NCBI RefSeq assembly: GCF_005843885.1
Contig: NZ_CP040443.1
Span: 62,001-126,000, forward strand
Direction: 5' to 3'
Source: Escherichia sp. E4742
GTDB lineage: Bacteria > Pseudomonadota > Gammaproteobacteria > Enterobacterales > Enterobacteriaceae
DNA length: 64,000 nucleotides
Both the position numbers and the translations under genes were made by a program. Of this stretch, positions 29,187 to 39,200 are shown one piece after another. The stretch's first letter is position 1. Each line of letters opens with the position of its first letter. The notes under the pieces are model-generated. The model was not told where the DNA came from. It searched no databases and saw only the letters and a program-made list of their open reading frames with translations.

Positions 29187-29987
29187 ATGACCATCCACTT
29201 TCACGGCAGCCCAATATGGGGTGATGAGCATGCCCCTACAGATATGCTGATTAAAGCCCTTTACCGTGATGGTGGGGCTTTTGTTTCATTTGCCAGACCA
29301 GAGCAGATGAAAAAGATTGCCATGTTCCCTTGTGATATACGCCTTGATAACGGCGCTTTTAGCGACTGGATGAAAGCATTAAAGAAAGGCACTCCGGTAG
29401 ACTGGAGTAAGAGACGAGCAAAATTCTACGACTTTGTTGGGAAGTGGTTCAGCAGAATTGAATGGTTTCTTATACCCGACGTTATCGAAGGGACAGAGGA
29501 AGAAAACGACGAGCAGATTGAGTTTGTTCCTGATTGGCTAAAATCAAAAGCGGTTCCGGTCTGGCATACCGACGAATCAATTGAACGTCTTTTACGCCTT
29601 TCTGGCAAATTTGAATGGGTGGCGATTGGATGCTGCGGCCCACACAGGCACATACGCTCTAAATGGTGGGAACAGAGAATGGATGAAGTTTTCACTGAGC
29701 TTTATATCAATCGTAATTTGAAAGTGAAAATTCATGGTCTTCGAATGCTCGACGTGAGAGTTCTTGGTATGTATCCGTTCGCCAGTGCGGATTCTACTAA
29801 TGTTGCTGTTAACGTACCGAAGACAGAGAAGCGATTTCCTGAGATTACCGACAAACTGGCACGTACAGCTGTACTTCGCGCTGCTATTGAAAAGGTGCAC
29901 CCGCCATCGATATCAGCATGGGTAGACAGAAAGATGAGAGAGCCGGCGCAAGCCGGTTTTTTATTTGAATTCACCGACGCCGCTTAA
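29187..29987 (+). CDS. transglycosylase-like (TGT/DpdA-type) TIM-barrel protein, putative
   Basis: 266 residues. Alternating strand/helix segments fit a TIM barrel: CDIRLDNGAFSDW (50-62), EWFLIPDVIEG, AVPVWHTDES, FEWVAIGCCGPHR, KIHGLRMLDVRVLGMYPFASADS. The D-N-GAF and later HG...D...SADST pattern resembles the tRNA-guanine transglycosylase and DpdA group, which exchange guanine for 7-deazaguanine bases. No zinc-binding Cys cluster of bacterial Tgt is seen. No preQ0 synthesis genes are near. The family call is inference; I am sure only that it is a conserved soluble phage enzyme-like protein. Confidence 0.6.
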   Translation: MTIHFHGSPIWGDEHAPTDMLIKALYRDGGAFVSFARPEQMKKIAMFPCDIRLDNGAFSDWMKALKKGTPVDWSKRRAKFYDFVGKWFSRIEWFLIPDVIEGTEEENDEQIEFVPDWLKSKAVPVWHTDESIERLLRLSGKFEWVAIGCCGPHRHIRSKWWEQRMDEVFTELYINRNLKVKIHGLRMLDVRVLGMYPFASADSTNVAVNVPKTEKRFPEITDKLARTAVLRAAIEKVHPPSISAWVDRKMREPAQAGFLFEFTDAA

Positions 29988-30006
29988 TGCGGATTTCTTT
30001 TATCTG

Positions 30007-30030
30007 AACTCGCTACGGCGAGTTTTGTTT
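30007..30030 (+). terminator. hairpin upstream of orf60a-like gene
   Basis: AACTCGC-TAC-GGCGAGTT followed by TTGTTTT. It separates the TIM-barrel gene from the small gene and xis. Confidence 0.6.
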
Positions 30031-30044
30031 TATGGAGATGATAA

Positions 30045-30212
30045 ATGCACTTCCGAGTCACAGGTGAATGGAATGGAGAGCCATTCAACAGAGTTATCGA
30101 AGCAGAGAACATCAACGACTGCTATGACCACTGGATAATATGGGCGCAGATAGCACATGCAGACATAACCAATATTCGAATTGAAGAACTGAAAGAACAC
30201 CAAGCCGCCTGA
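30045..30212 (+). CDS. lambda Orf60a-like small protein
   Basis: 55 residues, MHFRVTGEWNGEPFNRVIEA ... ADITNIRIEELKEHQAA, closely like the small lambda protein encoded just before xis. GGAGATGATAA precedes the ATG. The stop is within a GCCGCC-TGAT-GGCGG-TTTTTT hairpin. Function unknown. Confidence 0.85.
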   Translation: MHFRVTGEWNGEPFNRVIEAENINDCYDHWIIWAQIAHADITNIRIEELKEHQAA

Positions 30213-30224
30213 TGGCGGTTTTTT
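30201..30224 (+). terminator. terminator before xis
   Basis: AAGCCGCC-TGAT-GGCGGTTTTTTC, a compact GC stem with six T, overlapping the stop of the Orf60a-like gene. It limits xis-int expression when N is absent. Confidence 0.8.
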
Positions 30225-30251
30225 CTTGCGTGTAATTGCGGAGACTTTGCG

Positions 30252-30470
30252 ATGTACTTGACACTTCAGGAGTGGAACGCACGCCAGCGGCGCCCAAGAA
30301 GCCTTGAAACAGTTCGTCGATGGGTACGCGAGTGCAGGATATTCCCTCCTCCGGTTAAGGATGGAAGAGAGTATCTGTTCCACGAATCAGCGGTAAAGGT
30401 TGACTTAAATCGACCAGTAACAGGTAGCCTTTTGAAGAGGATCAGAAATGGGAAGAAGGCGAAGTCATGA
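30252..30470 (+). CDS. xis: excisionase Xis (lambda type)
   Basis: 72 residues that match lambda Xis almost throughout (MYLTLQEWNARQRRPRSLET, winged-helix part, then the basic LLKRIRNGKKAKS tail). It bends attR-side DNA and recruits Int for excision. It overlaps int by 23 bases, as in lambda. Confidence 0.97.
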   Translation: MYLTLQEWNARQRRPRSLETVRRWVRECRIFPPPVKDGREYLFHESAVKVDLNRPVTGSLLKRIRNGKKAKS

Positions 30471-31521
30471 GCGCCGGGATTTACCCCCTAACCTTTATAT
30501 AAGAAACAATGGATATTACTGCTACAGGGACCCAAGGACGGGTAAAGAGTTCGGATTAGGAAGAGACAGAAGGATAGCAATCACTGAAGCAATACAGGCC
30601 AACATTGAGTTGCTATCAGACAGCGGGCGCGAGTCACTGATAGACAGAATTAAAGGCGCTGACGTAATCACTCTTCATGCGTGGCTTGACCGATATGAAA
30701 CAATCCTCAGCGAGAGGGGTATCAGGCCGAAAACTCTACTCGACTACGCCAGCAAAATCAGGGCAATCCGAAGAAAATTGCCGGACAAACCGCTCGCTGA
30801 CATATCAACGAAAGAGGTGGCAGCAATGCTAAACACCTACGTAGCAGAAGGTAAAGCGGCTTCCGCAAAATTAATCAGGTCAACCCTTGTTGACGTTTTT
30901 CGTGAGGCAATAGCCGAGGGGCATGTAGCAACGAATCCGGTAACAGCAACCCGCACAGCAAAGTCAGAAGTAAGGCGCTCAAGGCTGACAGCTAATGAGT
31001 ATGTCGAGATTTACCATGCAGCCGAACCTCTCCCAATCTGGCTAAGACTGGCGATGGATTTGGCTGTCGTTACAGGGCAGAGAGTCGGCGATTTGTGCAG
31101 AATGAAATGGTCAGACATAAACGACAACCATCTTCACATTGAACAGGGTAAAACAGGGGCTAAGCTCGCCATTCCGCTGACGCTAAGGATTGACGCGCTC
31201 AATATCTCATTGGCTGATACACTACAGAAATGCAGGAAGGCCAGCGGCAGTGAAACAATAATTGCATCAACGCATCACGAACCACTTTCCCCGAAAACAG
31301 TATCGAAGTATTTTACAAAGGCGAGAAATGCATCTGGACTCTCATTTGATGGAGACCCGCCAACATTCCATGAACTGCGTAGCCTGTCTGCGAGGCTATA
31401 CCGGAACCAGATTGGCGATAAGTTTGCTCAACGTCTTCTCGGGCATAAATCAGATTCAATGGCGGCGCGGTATAGGGACAGCCGTGGACGGGAATGGGAC
31501 AAAATTGAAATCGACAAATGA
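30448..31521 (+). CDS. int: tyrosine integrase, lambda family with diverged core
   Basis: 357 residues. Catalytic residues lie at the lambda positions: Arg212 (GQRVGD), Lys235 (GKTGAK), His308 and Arg311 (HELRS), His333 (LLGHKS) and Tyr342 (AARYRDSRG). Residues 1-55 are the lambda arm-binding domain nearly unchanged; from about 56 on the sequence departs clearly from lambda in the core-binding and catalytic domains. This agrees with lambda-like arm sites but another attachment core next to the gene. It overlaps xis, and its stop is about 65 bases from the predicted crossover. Confidence 0.96.
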   Translation: MGRRRSHERRDLPPNLYIRNNGYYCYRDPRTGKEFGLGRDRRIAITEAIQANIELLSDSGRESLIDRIKGADVITLHAWLDRYETILSERGIRPKTLLDYASKIRAIRRKLPDKPLADISTKEVAAMLNTYVAEGKAASAKLIRSTLVDVFREAIAEGHVATNPVTATRTAKSEVRRSRLTANEYVEIYHAAEPLPIWLRLAMDLAVVTGQRVGDLCRMKWSDINDNHLHIEQGKTGAKLAIPLTLRIDALNISLADTLQKCRKASGSETIIASTHHEPLSPKTVSKYFTKARNASGLSFDGDPPTFHELRSLSARLYRNQIGDKFAQRLLGHKSDSMAARYRDSRGREWDKIEIDK

Positions 31522-31606
31522 TTTTATTTTGACTAATAATGACCTGTTCATGTTAATTTATTGATAGTTAAAGAAATTTTAAATATGCAACTTACCTTAT
31601 TTAAGG
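31522..31606. other. prophage attachment site: arm sites, IHF site and core
   Basis: After the int stop come arm-type sequences (TTTTGACTAATAATGACC, like lambda P'3-P'1), a perfect IHF consensus on the minus strand (TATCAATAAATTA, 31554-31566), and a core CAACTTACCTTATTTAAGG at 31588-31606, where CAACTTA matches the lambda C' half. The order and spacing are those of the lambda P' arm. To the right the sequence is host. The exact 7-base overlap cannot be set without the other prophage end. Confidence 0.75.
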
Positions 31607-31631
31607 CCCCTTCCTCGGGAGGGGCTTTCCC
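31590..31631 (+). ncRNA. 3' end of a Sib antitoxin RNA gene (terminator part), split by the prophage
   Basis: ACCTTATTTAAGGCCCCTTCC then TCGGGAGGGGCTTTCCCG is the end of a Sib (QUAD) RNA as I remember it, a 9-bp GC-rich stem and T-run. In K-12 sibA and sibB lie directly upstream of mdtA in this direction. The promoter and the part complementary to the ibs toxin message are not in this window, so they must lie beyond the left prophage end if still present. Confidence 0.65.
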
Positions 31632-31794
31632 GTTTCAGCATCCCGCTGAAATCTTCGGGTTACCTCCTTATTGCCATGTACGCAGTCTATCGCTAACCTG
31701 CGTATAAAATAGTTTCTTGTGTCATTACTGGATGCATGCTCGCAAAGCGCACCGTCATTCAGACGATTCCCGAAACTGTTTCATAATTCCTCCA

Positions 31795-31812
31795 TTTTTC
31801 TCCCTTATTGGC
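31795..31812 (+). promoter_or_regulatory. BaeR box of the mdtABCD-baeSR promoter
   Basis: TTTTTCTCCCTTATTGGC fits the known BaeR box TTTTTCTCCATDATTGGC except for one base. It lies 53 bases before the mdtA ATG and about 190 bases outside the prophage core, so BaeR control should be intact. Confidence 0.85.
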
Positions 31813-31865
31813 TGGCTACACTAGTATCATTCCGCGAAACGTTTCAGGAAGAGAAACTCTTAACG

Positions 31866-33113
31866 ATGAAAGGCAGTTATAAATCCCGTTGGGTAATCGT
31901 AATCGTGGTGGTTATCGCCGCCATCGCCGCATTCTGGTTCTGGCAAGGCAGCAATGAATCCCAGAGCGCAGCCCCAGGTGCGACGAAACAAGCGCAGCAA
32001 TCGCCAGCGGGTGGTCGCCGTGGAATGCGTTCCGGCCCATTAGCCCCGGTTCAGGCGGCGACCGCCGTAGAACAGGCAGTTCCGCGTTACCTCACCGGGC
32101 TTGGCACTATTACCGCTGCTAACACCGTTACGGTGCGCAGTCGCGTAGATGGTCAACTGATGGCGTTACATTTCCAGGAAGGCCAGCAGGTCAAAGCAGG
32201 CGATTTGCTGGCAGAAATTGACCCCAGCCAGTTCAAAGTTGCATTAGCACAAGCCCAGGGCCAACTGGCAAAAGATAAAGCCACACTTGCCAACGCCCGC
32301 CGTGACCTGGCGCGTTATCAACAACTGGCAAAAACCAATCTCGTATCTCGTCAGGAACTGGATGCCCAACAGGCGCTGGTCAGTGAAACCGAAGGCACCA
32401 TTAAAGCCGATGAAGCGAGCGTCGCCAGCGCACAGCTGCAACTCGACTGGAGCCGGATTACTGCGCCAGTCGATGGTCGCGTTGGCCTGAAGCAGGTTGA
32501 TGTTGGTAACCAAATCTCCAGTGGCGACACCACCGGGATTGTGGTGATCACCCAGACGCATCCTATCGATTTAGTCTTTACCCTGCCGGAAAGCGATATC
32601 GCTACCGTTGTACAAGCACAAAAAGCCGGAAAACCGCTGGTGGTTGAAGCCTGGGATCGCACCAACTCGAAGAAATTAAGTGAAGGCACGCTGTTAAGTC
32701 TCGATAACCAAATCGATGCCACTACCGGTACGATTAAAGTGAAAGCACGCTTTAATAATCAGGATGATGCGCTGTTTCCCAATCAGTTTGTTAACGCCCG
32801 CATGTTAGTCGACACCGAACAAAACGCCGTGGTGATCCCCACCGCCGCCCTGCAAATGGGCAACGAAGGCCATTTTGTCTGGGTACTGAATAGCGAAAAC
32901 AAAGTCAGCAAACATCTGGTGACGCCGGGCATTCAGGACAGTCAGAAAGTGGTGATCCGCGCAGGTATTTCTGCGGGCGATCGCGTGGTGACGGACGGCA
33001 TTGATCGCCTGACCGAAGGGGCGAAAGTGGAAGTGGTGGAAGCCCAGAGCGCCACCACTCCGGAAGAGAAAGCCACCAGCCGCGAATACGCGAAAAAAGG
33101 AGCGCGCTCCTGA
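31866..33113 (+). CDS. mdtA: MdtA, membrane fusion protein of the MdtABC efflux system
   Basis: 415 residues from the ATG at 31866 (MKGSYKSRWVIVIVVVIAAI), with AGGAAGAG upstream; the open frame starts earlier but would include the promoter. One N-terminal membrane anchor, then biotinyl-lipoyl-like halves (RVDGQLMALHFQEGQQVKAGDLLAEIDPSQF and APVDGRVGLKQVDVGNQIS) around a coiled-coil hairpin. It links MdtB/MdtC to TolC in efflux of bile salts, novobiocin and other compounds. Stop overlaps the mdtB start. Confidence 0.98.
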   Translation: MKGSYKSRWVIVIVVVIAAIAAFWFWQGSNESQSAAPGATKQAQQSPAGGRRGMRSGPLAPVQAATAVEQAVPRYLTGLGTITAANTVTVRSRVDGQLMALHFQEGQQVKAGDLLAEIDPSQFKVALAQAQGQLAKDKATLANARRDLARYQQLAKTNLVSRQELDAQQALVSETEGTIKADEASVASAQLQLDWSRITAPVDGRVGLKQVDVGNQISSGDTTGIVVITQTHPIDLVFTLPESDIATVVQAQKAGKPLVVEAWDRTNSKKLSEGTLLSLDNQIDATTGTIKVKARFNNQDDALFPNQFVNARMLVDTEQNAVVIPTAALQMGNEGHFVWVLNSENKVSKHLVTPGIQDSQKVVIRAGISAGDRVVTDGIDRLTEGAKVEVVEAQSATTPEEKATSREYAKKGARS

Positions 33114-36100
33114 TGCAGGTGTTACCTCCGAGCAGCACAGGCGGCCCGTCGCGCCTGTTTATTATGCGTCCTGTCGCCACCACGCTGCTGATGGTGGCGA
33201 TCTTACTCGCCGGGATTATCGGTTATCGCGCCCTTCCCATTTCGGCACTGCCGGAAGTGGATTATCCGACCATTCAGGTGGTTACACTCTACCCCGGTGC
33301 GAGCCCGGATGTCATGACCTCTGCCGTTACCGCGCCGCTCGAACGCCAGTTTGGGCAGATGTCCGGCCTGAAACAAATGTCGTCGCAAAGTTCCGGCGGC
33401 GCGTCAGTTATCACCTTGCAGTTCCAGCTAACCTTACCGCTGGATGTCGCCGAGCAGGAAGTGCAGGCCGCGATTAACGCCGCCACTAACCTGTTGCCGA
33501 GCGATCTGCCTAACCCGCCGGTTTACAGCAAAGTGAACCCGGCAGATCCGCCGATCATGACGCTCGCCGTCACCTCAACAGCCATGCCGATGACGCAGGT
33601 AGAAGATATGGTGGAAACCCGCGTCGCGCAGAAAATCTCGCAGATTTCCGGCGTCGGGCTGGTGACACTTTCCGGCGGTCAGCGTCCGGCTGTTCGCGTC
33701 AAACTTAACGCCCAGGCAATTGCCGCACTCGGTCTGACCAGCGAAACCGTGCGCACCGCCATTACCGGCGCTAACGTTAACTCGGCGAAAGGTAGCCTTG
33801 ATGGCCCTTCCCGTGCGGTCACGCTTTCCGCGAACGACCAGATGCAATCCGCCGAAGAGTATCGCCAGCTAATCATTGCCTACCAGAACGGCGCGCCGAT
33901 TCGTCTTGGCGATGTCGCAACCGTAGAACAAGGCGCAGAAAACAGCTGGCTCGGCGCATGGGCGAATAAAGAACAGGCCATTGTGATGAATGTTCAGCGC
34001 CAGCCAGGTGCTAACATTATCTCCACCGCTGACAGTATTCGTCAGATGTTACCTCAGCTCACCGAGAGTTTGCCGAAATCGGTGAAGGTGACGGTGCTTT
34101 CCGATCGCACTACCAACATCCGCGCTTCAGTTAACGATACCCAGTTTGAATTGATGATGGCTATCGCGCTGGTAGTAATGATTATCTACCTGTTTTTGCG
34201 CAATATTCCGGCGACCATCATTCCCGGCGTTGCTGTACCGCTGTCGTTAATCGGCACTTTCGCGGTTATGGTGTTTCTCGATTTTTCAATCAATAACCTG
34301 ACGCTGATGGCGTTAACTATCGCCACCGGATTCGTGGTCGATGACGCCATCGTGGTGATCGAAAACATTTCCCGCTATATCGAAAAAGGCGAAAAACCGC
34401 TGGCGGCGGCGCTCAAGGGCGCAGGTGAAATCGGCTTTACCATTATCTCGCTGACCTTCTCACTGATTGCGGTGTTGATCCCCCTGCTGTTTATGGGCGA
34501 TATCGTCGGGCGACTGTTCCGCGAGTTTGCTATTACTCTGGCAGTCGCGATTTTGATCTCAGCCGTGGTGTCGCTGACCCTGACACCGATGATGTGCGCA
34601 CGGATGCTCAGCCAGGAGTCGTTGCGTAAACAGAACCGCTTCTCCCGTGCCTCGGAGAAAATGTTCGACAGGATAATCGCCGCCTATGGTCGTGGACTTG
34701 CGAAAGTGCTGAATCACCCGTGGCTGACCTTAAGCGTCGCGCTCAGCACGCTGCTGCTAAGCGTTCTATTGTGGGTGTTCATTCCGAAAGGTTTCTTCCC
34801 GGTACAGGACAACGGCATTATTCAGGGCACTTTGCAGGCACCGCAATCCAGCTCCTTTGCCAATATGGCCCAGCGGCAACGCCAGGTCGCGGACGTGATT
34901 TTGCAGGATCCGGCAGTGCAAAGTTTGACCTCATTTGTTGGCGTTGATGGCACTAACCCGTCGCTGAACAGTGCGCGTTTGCAGATCAACCTCAAACCGT
35001 TGGATGAACGTGATGATCGGGTGCAAAAAGTCATCGCCCGTCTGCAAACGGCGGTGGATAAAGTGCCGGGCGTCGATCTCTTCCTGCAACCAACGCAGGA
35101 CCTGACTATTGATACACAGGTCAGCCGCACCCAGTACCAGTTTACCTTGCAGGCCACCTCACTGGATGCGCTCAGTACCTGGGTGCCGCAGTTGATAGAA
35201 AAACTCCAGCAGCTGCCACAGCTTTCTGATGTCTCCAGCGACTGGCAGGACAAAGGGCTGGTGGCGTATGTCAATGTTGATCGCGACAGCGCCAGCCGTC
35301 TGGGGATCAGCATGGCGGATGTCGATAACGCCCTGTACAACGCGTTTGGTCAGCGACTGATTTCCACTATTTATACTCAGGCTAACCAGTATCGCGTGGT
35401 GCTGGAACACAACACCGAAAATACCCCAGGGCTTGCGGCGCTGGATACCATTCGCCTGACCAGCAGCGACGGCGGCGTGGTGCCGCTAAGTTCAATTGCC
35501 AAAATTGAGCAGCGTTTTGCGCCGCTCTCCATCAACCATCTGGATCAGTTCCCGGTCACCACCATCTCCTTTAACGTGCCGGATAACTATTCGCTCGGCG
35601 ATGCGGTGCAGGCGATTATGGACACCGAGAAGACGCTGAATCTGCCAGTGGATATCACCACGCAGTTTCAGGGCAGCACCCTCGCCTTCCAGTCGGCGCT
35701 GGGCAGCACTGTCTGGCTGATTGTCGCGGCGGTAGTGGCGATGTATATCGTGCTCGGCATTCTGTACGAGAGTTTTATTCACCCGATCACCATTCTCTCG
35801 ACGCTACCCACGGCAGGTGTCGGCGCACTACTGGCGTTATTGATTGCCGGTAGTGAGCTGGATGTGATTGCGATTATCGGCATTATTTTGCTGATCGGTA
35901 TCGTGAAGAAGAACGCCATCATGATGATCGACTTCGCGCTGGCTGCTGAGCGCGAGCAAGGCATGTCGCCGCGCGATGCCATCTACCAGGCTTGTCTGTT
36001 GCGTTTTCGTCCGATCCTGATGACCACTCTGGCGGCTCTGCTTGGCGCGCTGCCGCTGATGTTGAGTACCGGGGTCGGCGCGGAACTGCGTCGTCCGTTA

Positions 36101-36235
36101 GGCATCGGTATGGTCGGCGGTCTGGTTGTCAGCCAGGTGCTGACGCTGTTTACCACGCCGGTGATTTATTTGCTGTTCGACCGCCTGGCATTGTGGACCA
36201 AAAGCCGCTTTGCTCGTCATGAAGAGGAGGCGTAA
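33113..36235 (+). CDS. mdtB: MdtB, RND transporter subunit
   Basis: 1040 residues with the usual twelve membrane segments and two large periplasmic loops of RND pumps. The TM4 proton-relay motif VVDDAIVVIENISRY and the NxxP-type N-terminal segment (RPVATTLLMVAILLAGIIGY) are present. MdtB and MdtC form a heterotrimer, probably two MdtB and one MdtC. Starts on the last base of mdtA and ends one base before mdtC. Confidence 0.98.
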   Translation: MQVLPPSSTGGPSRLFIMRPVATTLLMVAILLAGIIGYRALPISALPEVDYPTIQVVTLYPGASPDVMTSAVTAPLERQFGQMSGLKQMSSQSSGGASVITLQFQLTLPLDVAEQEVQAAINAATNLLPSDLPNPPVYSKVNPADPPIMTLAVTSTAMPMTQVEDMVETRVAQKISQISGVGLVTLSGGQRPAVRVKLNAQAIAALGLTSETVRTAITGANVNSAKGSLDGPSRAVTLSANDQMQSAEEYRQLIIAYQNGAPIRLGDVATVEQGAENSWLGAWANKEQAIVMNVQRQPGANIISTADSIRQMLPQLTESLPKSVKVTVLSDRTTNIRASVNDTQFELMMAIALVVMIIYLFLRNIPATIIPGVAVPLSLIGTFAVMVFLDFSINNLTLMALTIATGFVVDDAIVVIENISRYIEKGEKPLAAALKGAGEIGFTIISLTFSLIAVLIPLLFMGDIVGRLFREFAITLAVAILISAVVSLTLTPMMCARMLSQESLRKQNRFSRASEKMFDRIIAAYGRGLAKVLNHPWLTLSVALSTLLLSVLLWVFIPKGFFPVQDNGIIQGTLQAPQSSSFANMAQRQRQVADVILQDPAVQSLTSFVGVDGTNPSLNSARLQINLKPLDERDDRVQKVIARLQTAVDKVPGVDLFLQPTQDLTIDTQVSRTQYQFTLQATSLDALSTWVPQLIEKLQQLPQLSDVSSDWQDKGLVAYVNVDRDSASRLGISMADVDNALYNAFGQRLISTIYTQANQYRVVLEHNTENTPGLAALDTIRLTSSDGGVVPLSSIAKIEQRFAPLSINHLDQFPVTTISFNVPDNYSLGDAVQAIMDTEKTLNLPVDITTQFQGSTLAFQSALGSTVWLIVAAVVAMYIVLGILYESFIHPITILSTLPTAGVGALLALLIAGSELDVIAIIGIILLIGIVKKNAIMMIDFALAAEREQGMSPRDAIYQACLLRFRPILMTTLAALLGALPLMLSTGVGAELRRPLGIGMVGGLVVSQVLTLFTTPVIYLLFDRLALWTKSRFARHEEEA

Positions 36236-39200
36236 GTGAAGTTTTTTGCCCTCTTCATTTACCGCCCGGTGGCGGCGATTTTACTGTCGGTCGCCATTAC
36301 CCTGTGCGGCATACTGGGCTTCCGTATGCTGCCGGTCGCCCCGCTGCCGCAGGTTGATTTTCCGGTGATTATGGTCAGCGCCTCGCTGCCCGGTGCATCG
36401 CCGGAGACAATGGCGTCTTCCGTTGCCACGCCGCTGGAACGTTCGCTTGGGCGCATTGCCGGAGTCAGTGAAATGACCTCCAGCAGTTCGCTCGGCAGCA
36501 CGCGCATTATTTTACAGTTTGATTTTGACCGGGATATCAACGGCGCGGCGCGCGATGTACAGGCTGCGATCAACGCCGCACAAAGTCTGCTGCCCAGCGG
36601 GATGCCCAGCCGTCCGACCTATCGCAAAGCGAACCCGTCGGATGCGCCAATTATGATCCTGACGCTAACCTCCGATACTTATTCGCAAGGTGAACTGTAC
36701 GATTTCGCCTCAACACAGCTTGCCCCGACGATTGCGCAAATCGACGGCGTCGGTGATGTCGATGTCGGTGGCAGTTCGCTGCCCGCCATACGCGTCGGGC
36801 TGAATCCACAGGCGCTGTTTAATCAGGGCGTCTCGCTGGACGATGTACGCACCGCCATCAGCAATGCCAACGTGCGTAAACCACAGGGGGCGCTGGAAGA
36901 TGGCACTCACCGCTGGCAGATCCAGACCAATGATGAACTGAAAACCGCCGCCGAATATCAGCCGCTGATTATTCATTACAACAATGGCGGCGCGGTTCGT
37001 CTGGGCGATGTGGCGACGGTAACCGACTCGGTGCAGGATGTACGCAACGCCGGGATGACCAACGCCAAACCGGCTATTTTGCTGATGATCCGCAAACTGC
37101 CAGAAGCCAATATTATCCAGACGGTTGACAGCATCCGGGCAAAATTACCGGAGTTGCAGGAAACCATTCCGGCGGCAATTGATCTGCAAATTGCCCAGGA
37201 TCGCTCCCCCACCATTCGCGCCTCGCTGGAAGAAGTCGAGCAAACGCTGATTATCTCGGTGGCGCTGGTGATTCTGGTGGTCTTTTTATTCCTGCGCTCG
37301 GGTCGCGCCACTATTATTCCCGCCGTTGCGGTGCCGGTTTCGCTGATTGGTACATTTGCGGCAATGTACCTGTGCGGTTTCAGTCTCAATAACCTGTCGC
37401 TGATGGCGCTCACCATCGCCACAGGCTTTGTGGTGGATGACGCCATCGTGGTGCTGGAAAACATTGCCCGTCATCTGGAAGCGGGGATGAAACCGCTACA
37501 GGCCGCGCTGCAAGGCACCCGTGAAGTCGGCTTTACGGTGCTGTCGATGAGTCTGTCACTGGTGGCGGTGTTCCTGCCGCTGCTGTTGATGGGCGGATTG
37601 CCGGGCCGCCTGTTACGCGAGTTTGCCGTGACGCTTTCCGTGGCCATTGGTATTTCGTTGCTGGTTTCCCTGACGCTAACGCCAATGATGTGTGGCTGGA
37701 TGCTGAAAGCCAGCAAGCCGCGCGAGCAAAAGCGACTGCGTGGTTTTGGTCGCATGTTGGTTGCCCTGCAACAAGGCTACGGTAAGTCGCTGAAATGGGT
37801 GCTCAATCACACCCGTCTGGTGGGCGTGGTGCTGCTTGGTACTATTGCGCTCAATATCTGGCTGTATATCTCAATCCCCAAAACTTTCTTCCCGGAGCAG
37901 GACACCGGCGTGCTGATGGGCGGGATACAGGCGGATCAGAGCATTTCGTTTCAGGCCATGCGCGGTAAGTTGCAGGACTTCATGAAAATTATCCGTGACG
38001 ATCCGGCGGTGGATAATGTCACTGGCTTTACCGGTGGTTCGCGGGTTAACAGCGGAATGATGTTTATCACCCTCAAGCCACGCGATGAACGCAGCGAAAC
38101 GGCGCAGCAAATTATCGACCGTCTGCGGGTGAAGCTGGCGAAAGAGCCGGGGGCGAATCTGTTCCTGATGGCGGTACAGGATATTCGCGTTGGCGGACGT
38201 CAGTCGAACGCCAGCTATCAGTACACGTTGCTGTCCGATGACCTGGCGGCGCTGCGCGAATGGGAGCCGAAAATCCGCAAAAAACTGGCAACGTTGCCGG
38301 AACTGGCGGACGTGAATTCCGACCAGCAGGACAACGGCGCAGAGATGAACCTGGTTTACGACCGTGACACCATGGCACGGCTGGGAATCGACGTGCAGGC
38401 CGCTAACAGTCTGCTGAATAACGCCTTCGGTCAGCGGCAAATCTCGACCATTTACCAGCCGATGAACCAGTACAAAGTGGTGATGGAAGTGGATCCGCGC
38501 TATACCCAGGACATCAGTGCGCTGGAAAAAATGTTCGTTATCAATAACGAAGGCAAAGCGATCCCGCTGTCGTATTTCGCTAAATGGCAACCGGCGAACG
38601 CTCCGCTGTCGGTGAATCATCAGGGATTATCGGCAGCCTCGACCATCTCGTTCAACCTGCCGACCGGAAAATCGCTCTCGGACGCCAGTGCGGCGATCGA
38701 TCGCGCAATGACCCAGCTTGGTGTGCCTTCGACGGTGCGCGGCAGTTTTGCCGGAACGGCGCAGGTGTTCCAGGAGACGATGAACTCGCAGGTGATCCTG
38801 ATTATCGCAGCCATCGCCACGGTGTATATCGTGCTGGGAATGTTGTACGAGAGCTACGTGCACCCGCTGACGATTCTCTCCACTCTGCCCTCGGCGGGCG
38901 TTGGAGCGCTGCTGGCGCTGGAGCTGTTCAATGCCCCGTTCAGCCTAATCGCCCTGATAGGGATCATGCTATTAATCGGCATCGTGAAGAAAAACGCCAT
39001 TATGATGGTCGATTTTGCGCTTGAAGCTCAAAGGAATGGAAATCTGACGCCGCAGGAAGCCATTTTCCAGGCCTGTCTGCTGCGTTTTCGCCCGATTATG
39101 ATGACTACCCTGGCGGCATTGTTTGGCGCGCTGCCGCTGGTGTTATCTGGCGGCGACGGCTCGGAACTGCGTCAACCATTGGGGATCACTATTGTCGGCG

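Noticed and set aside
31719..31865. An N-terminal extension of MdtA to 31719
   Set aside because: It would translate the promoter and BaeR box; the ATG at 31866 has a good ribosome site and gives the K-12 length of 415 residues.
37871..38620. A 249-residue minus-strand frame opposite mdtC
   Set aside because: His/Arg/Gln-rich shadow of a GC-rich transporter gene; no domain and no ribosome site.
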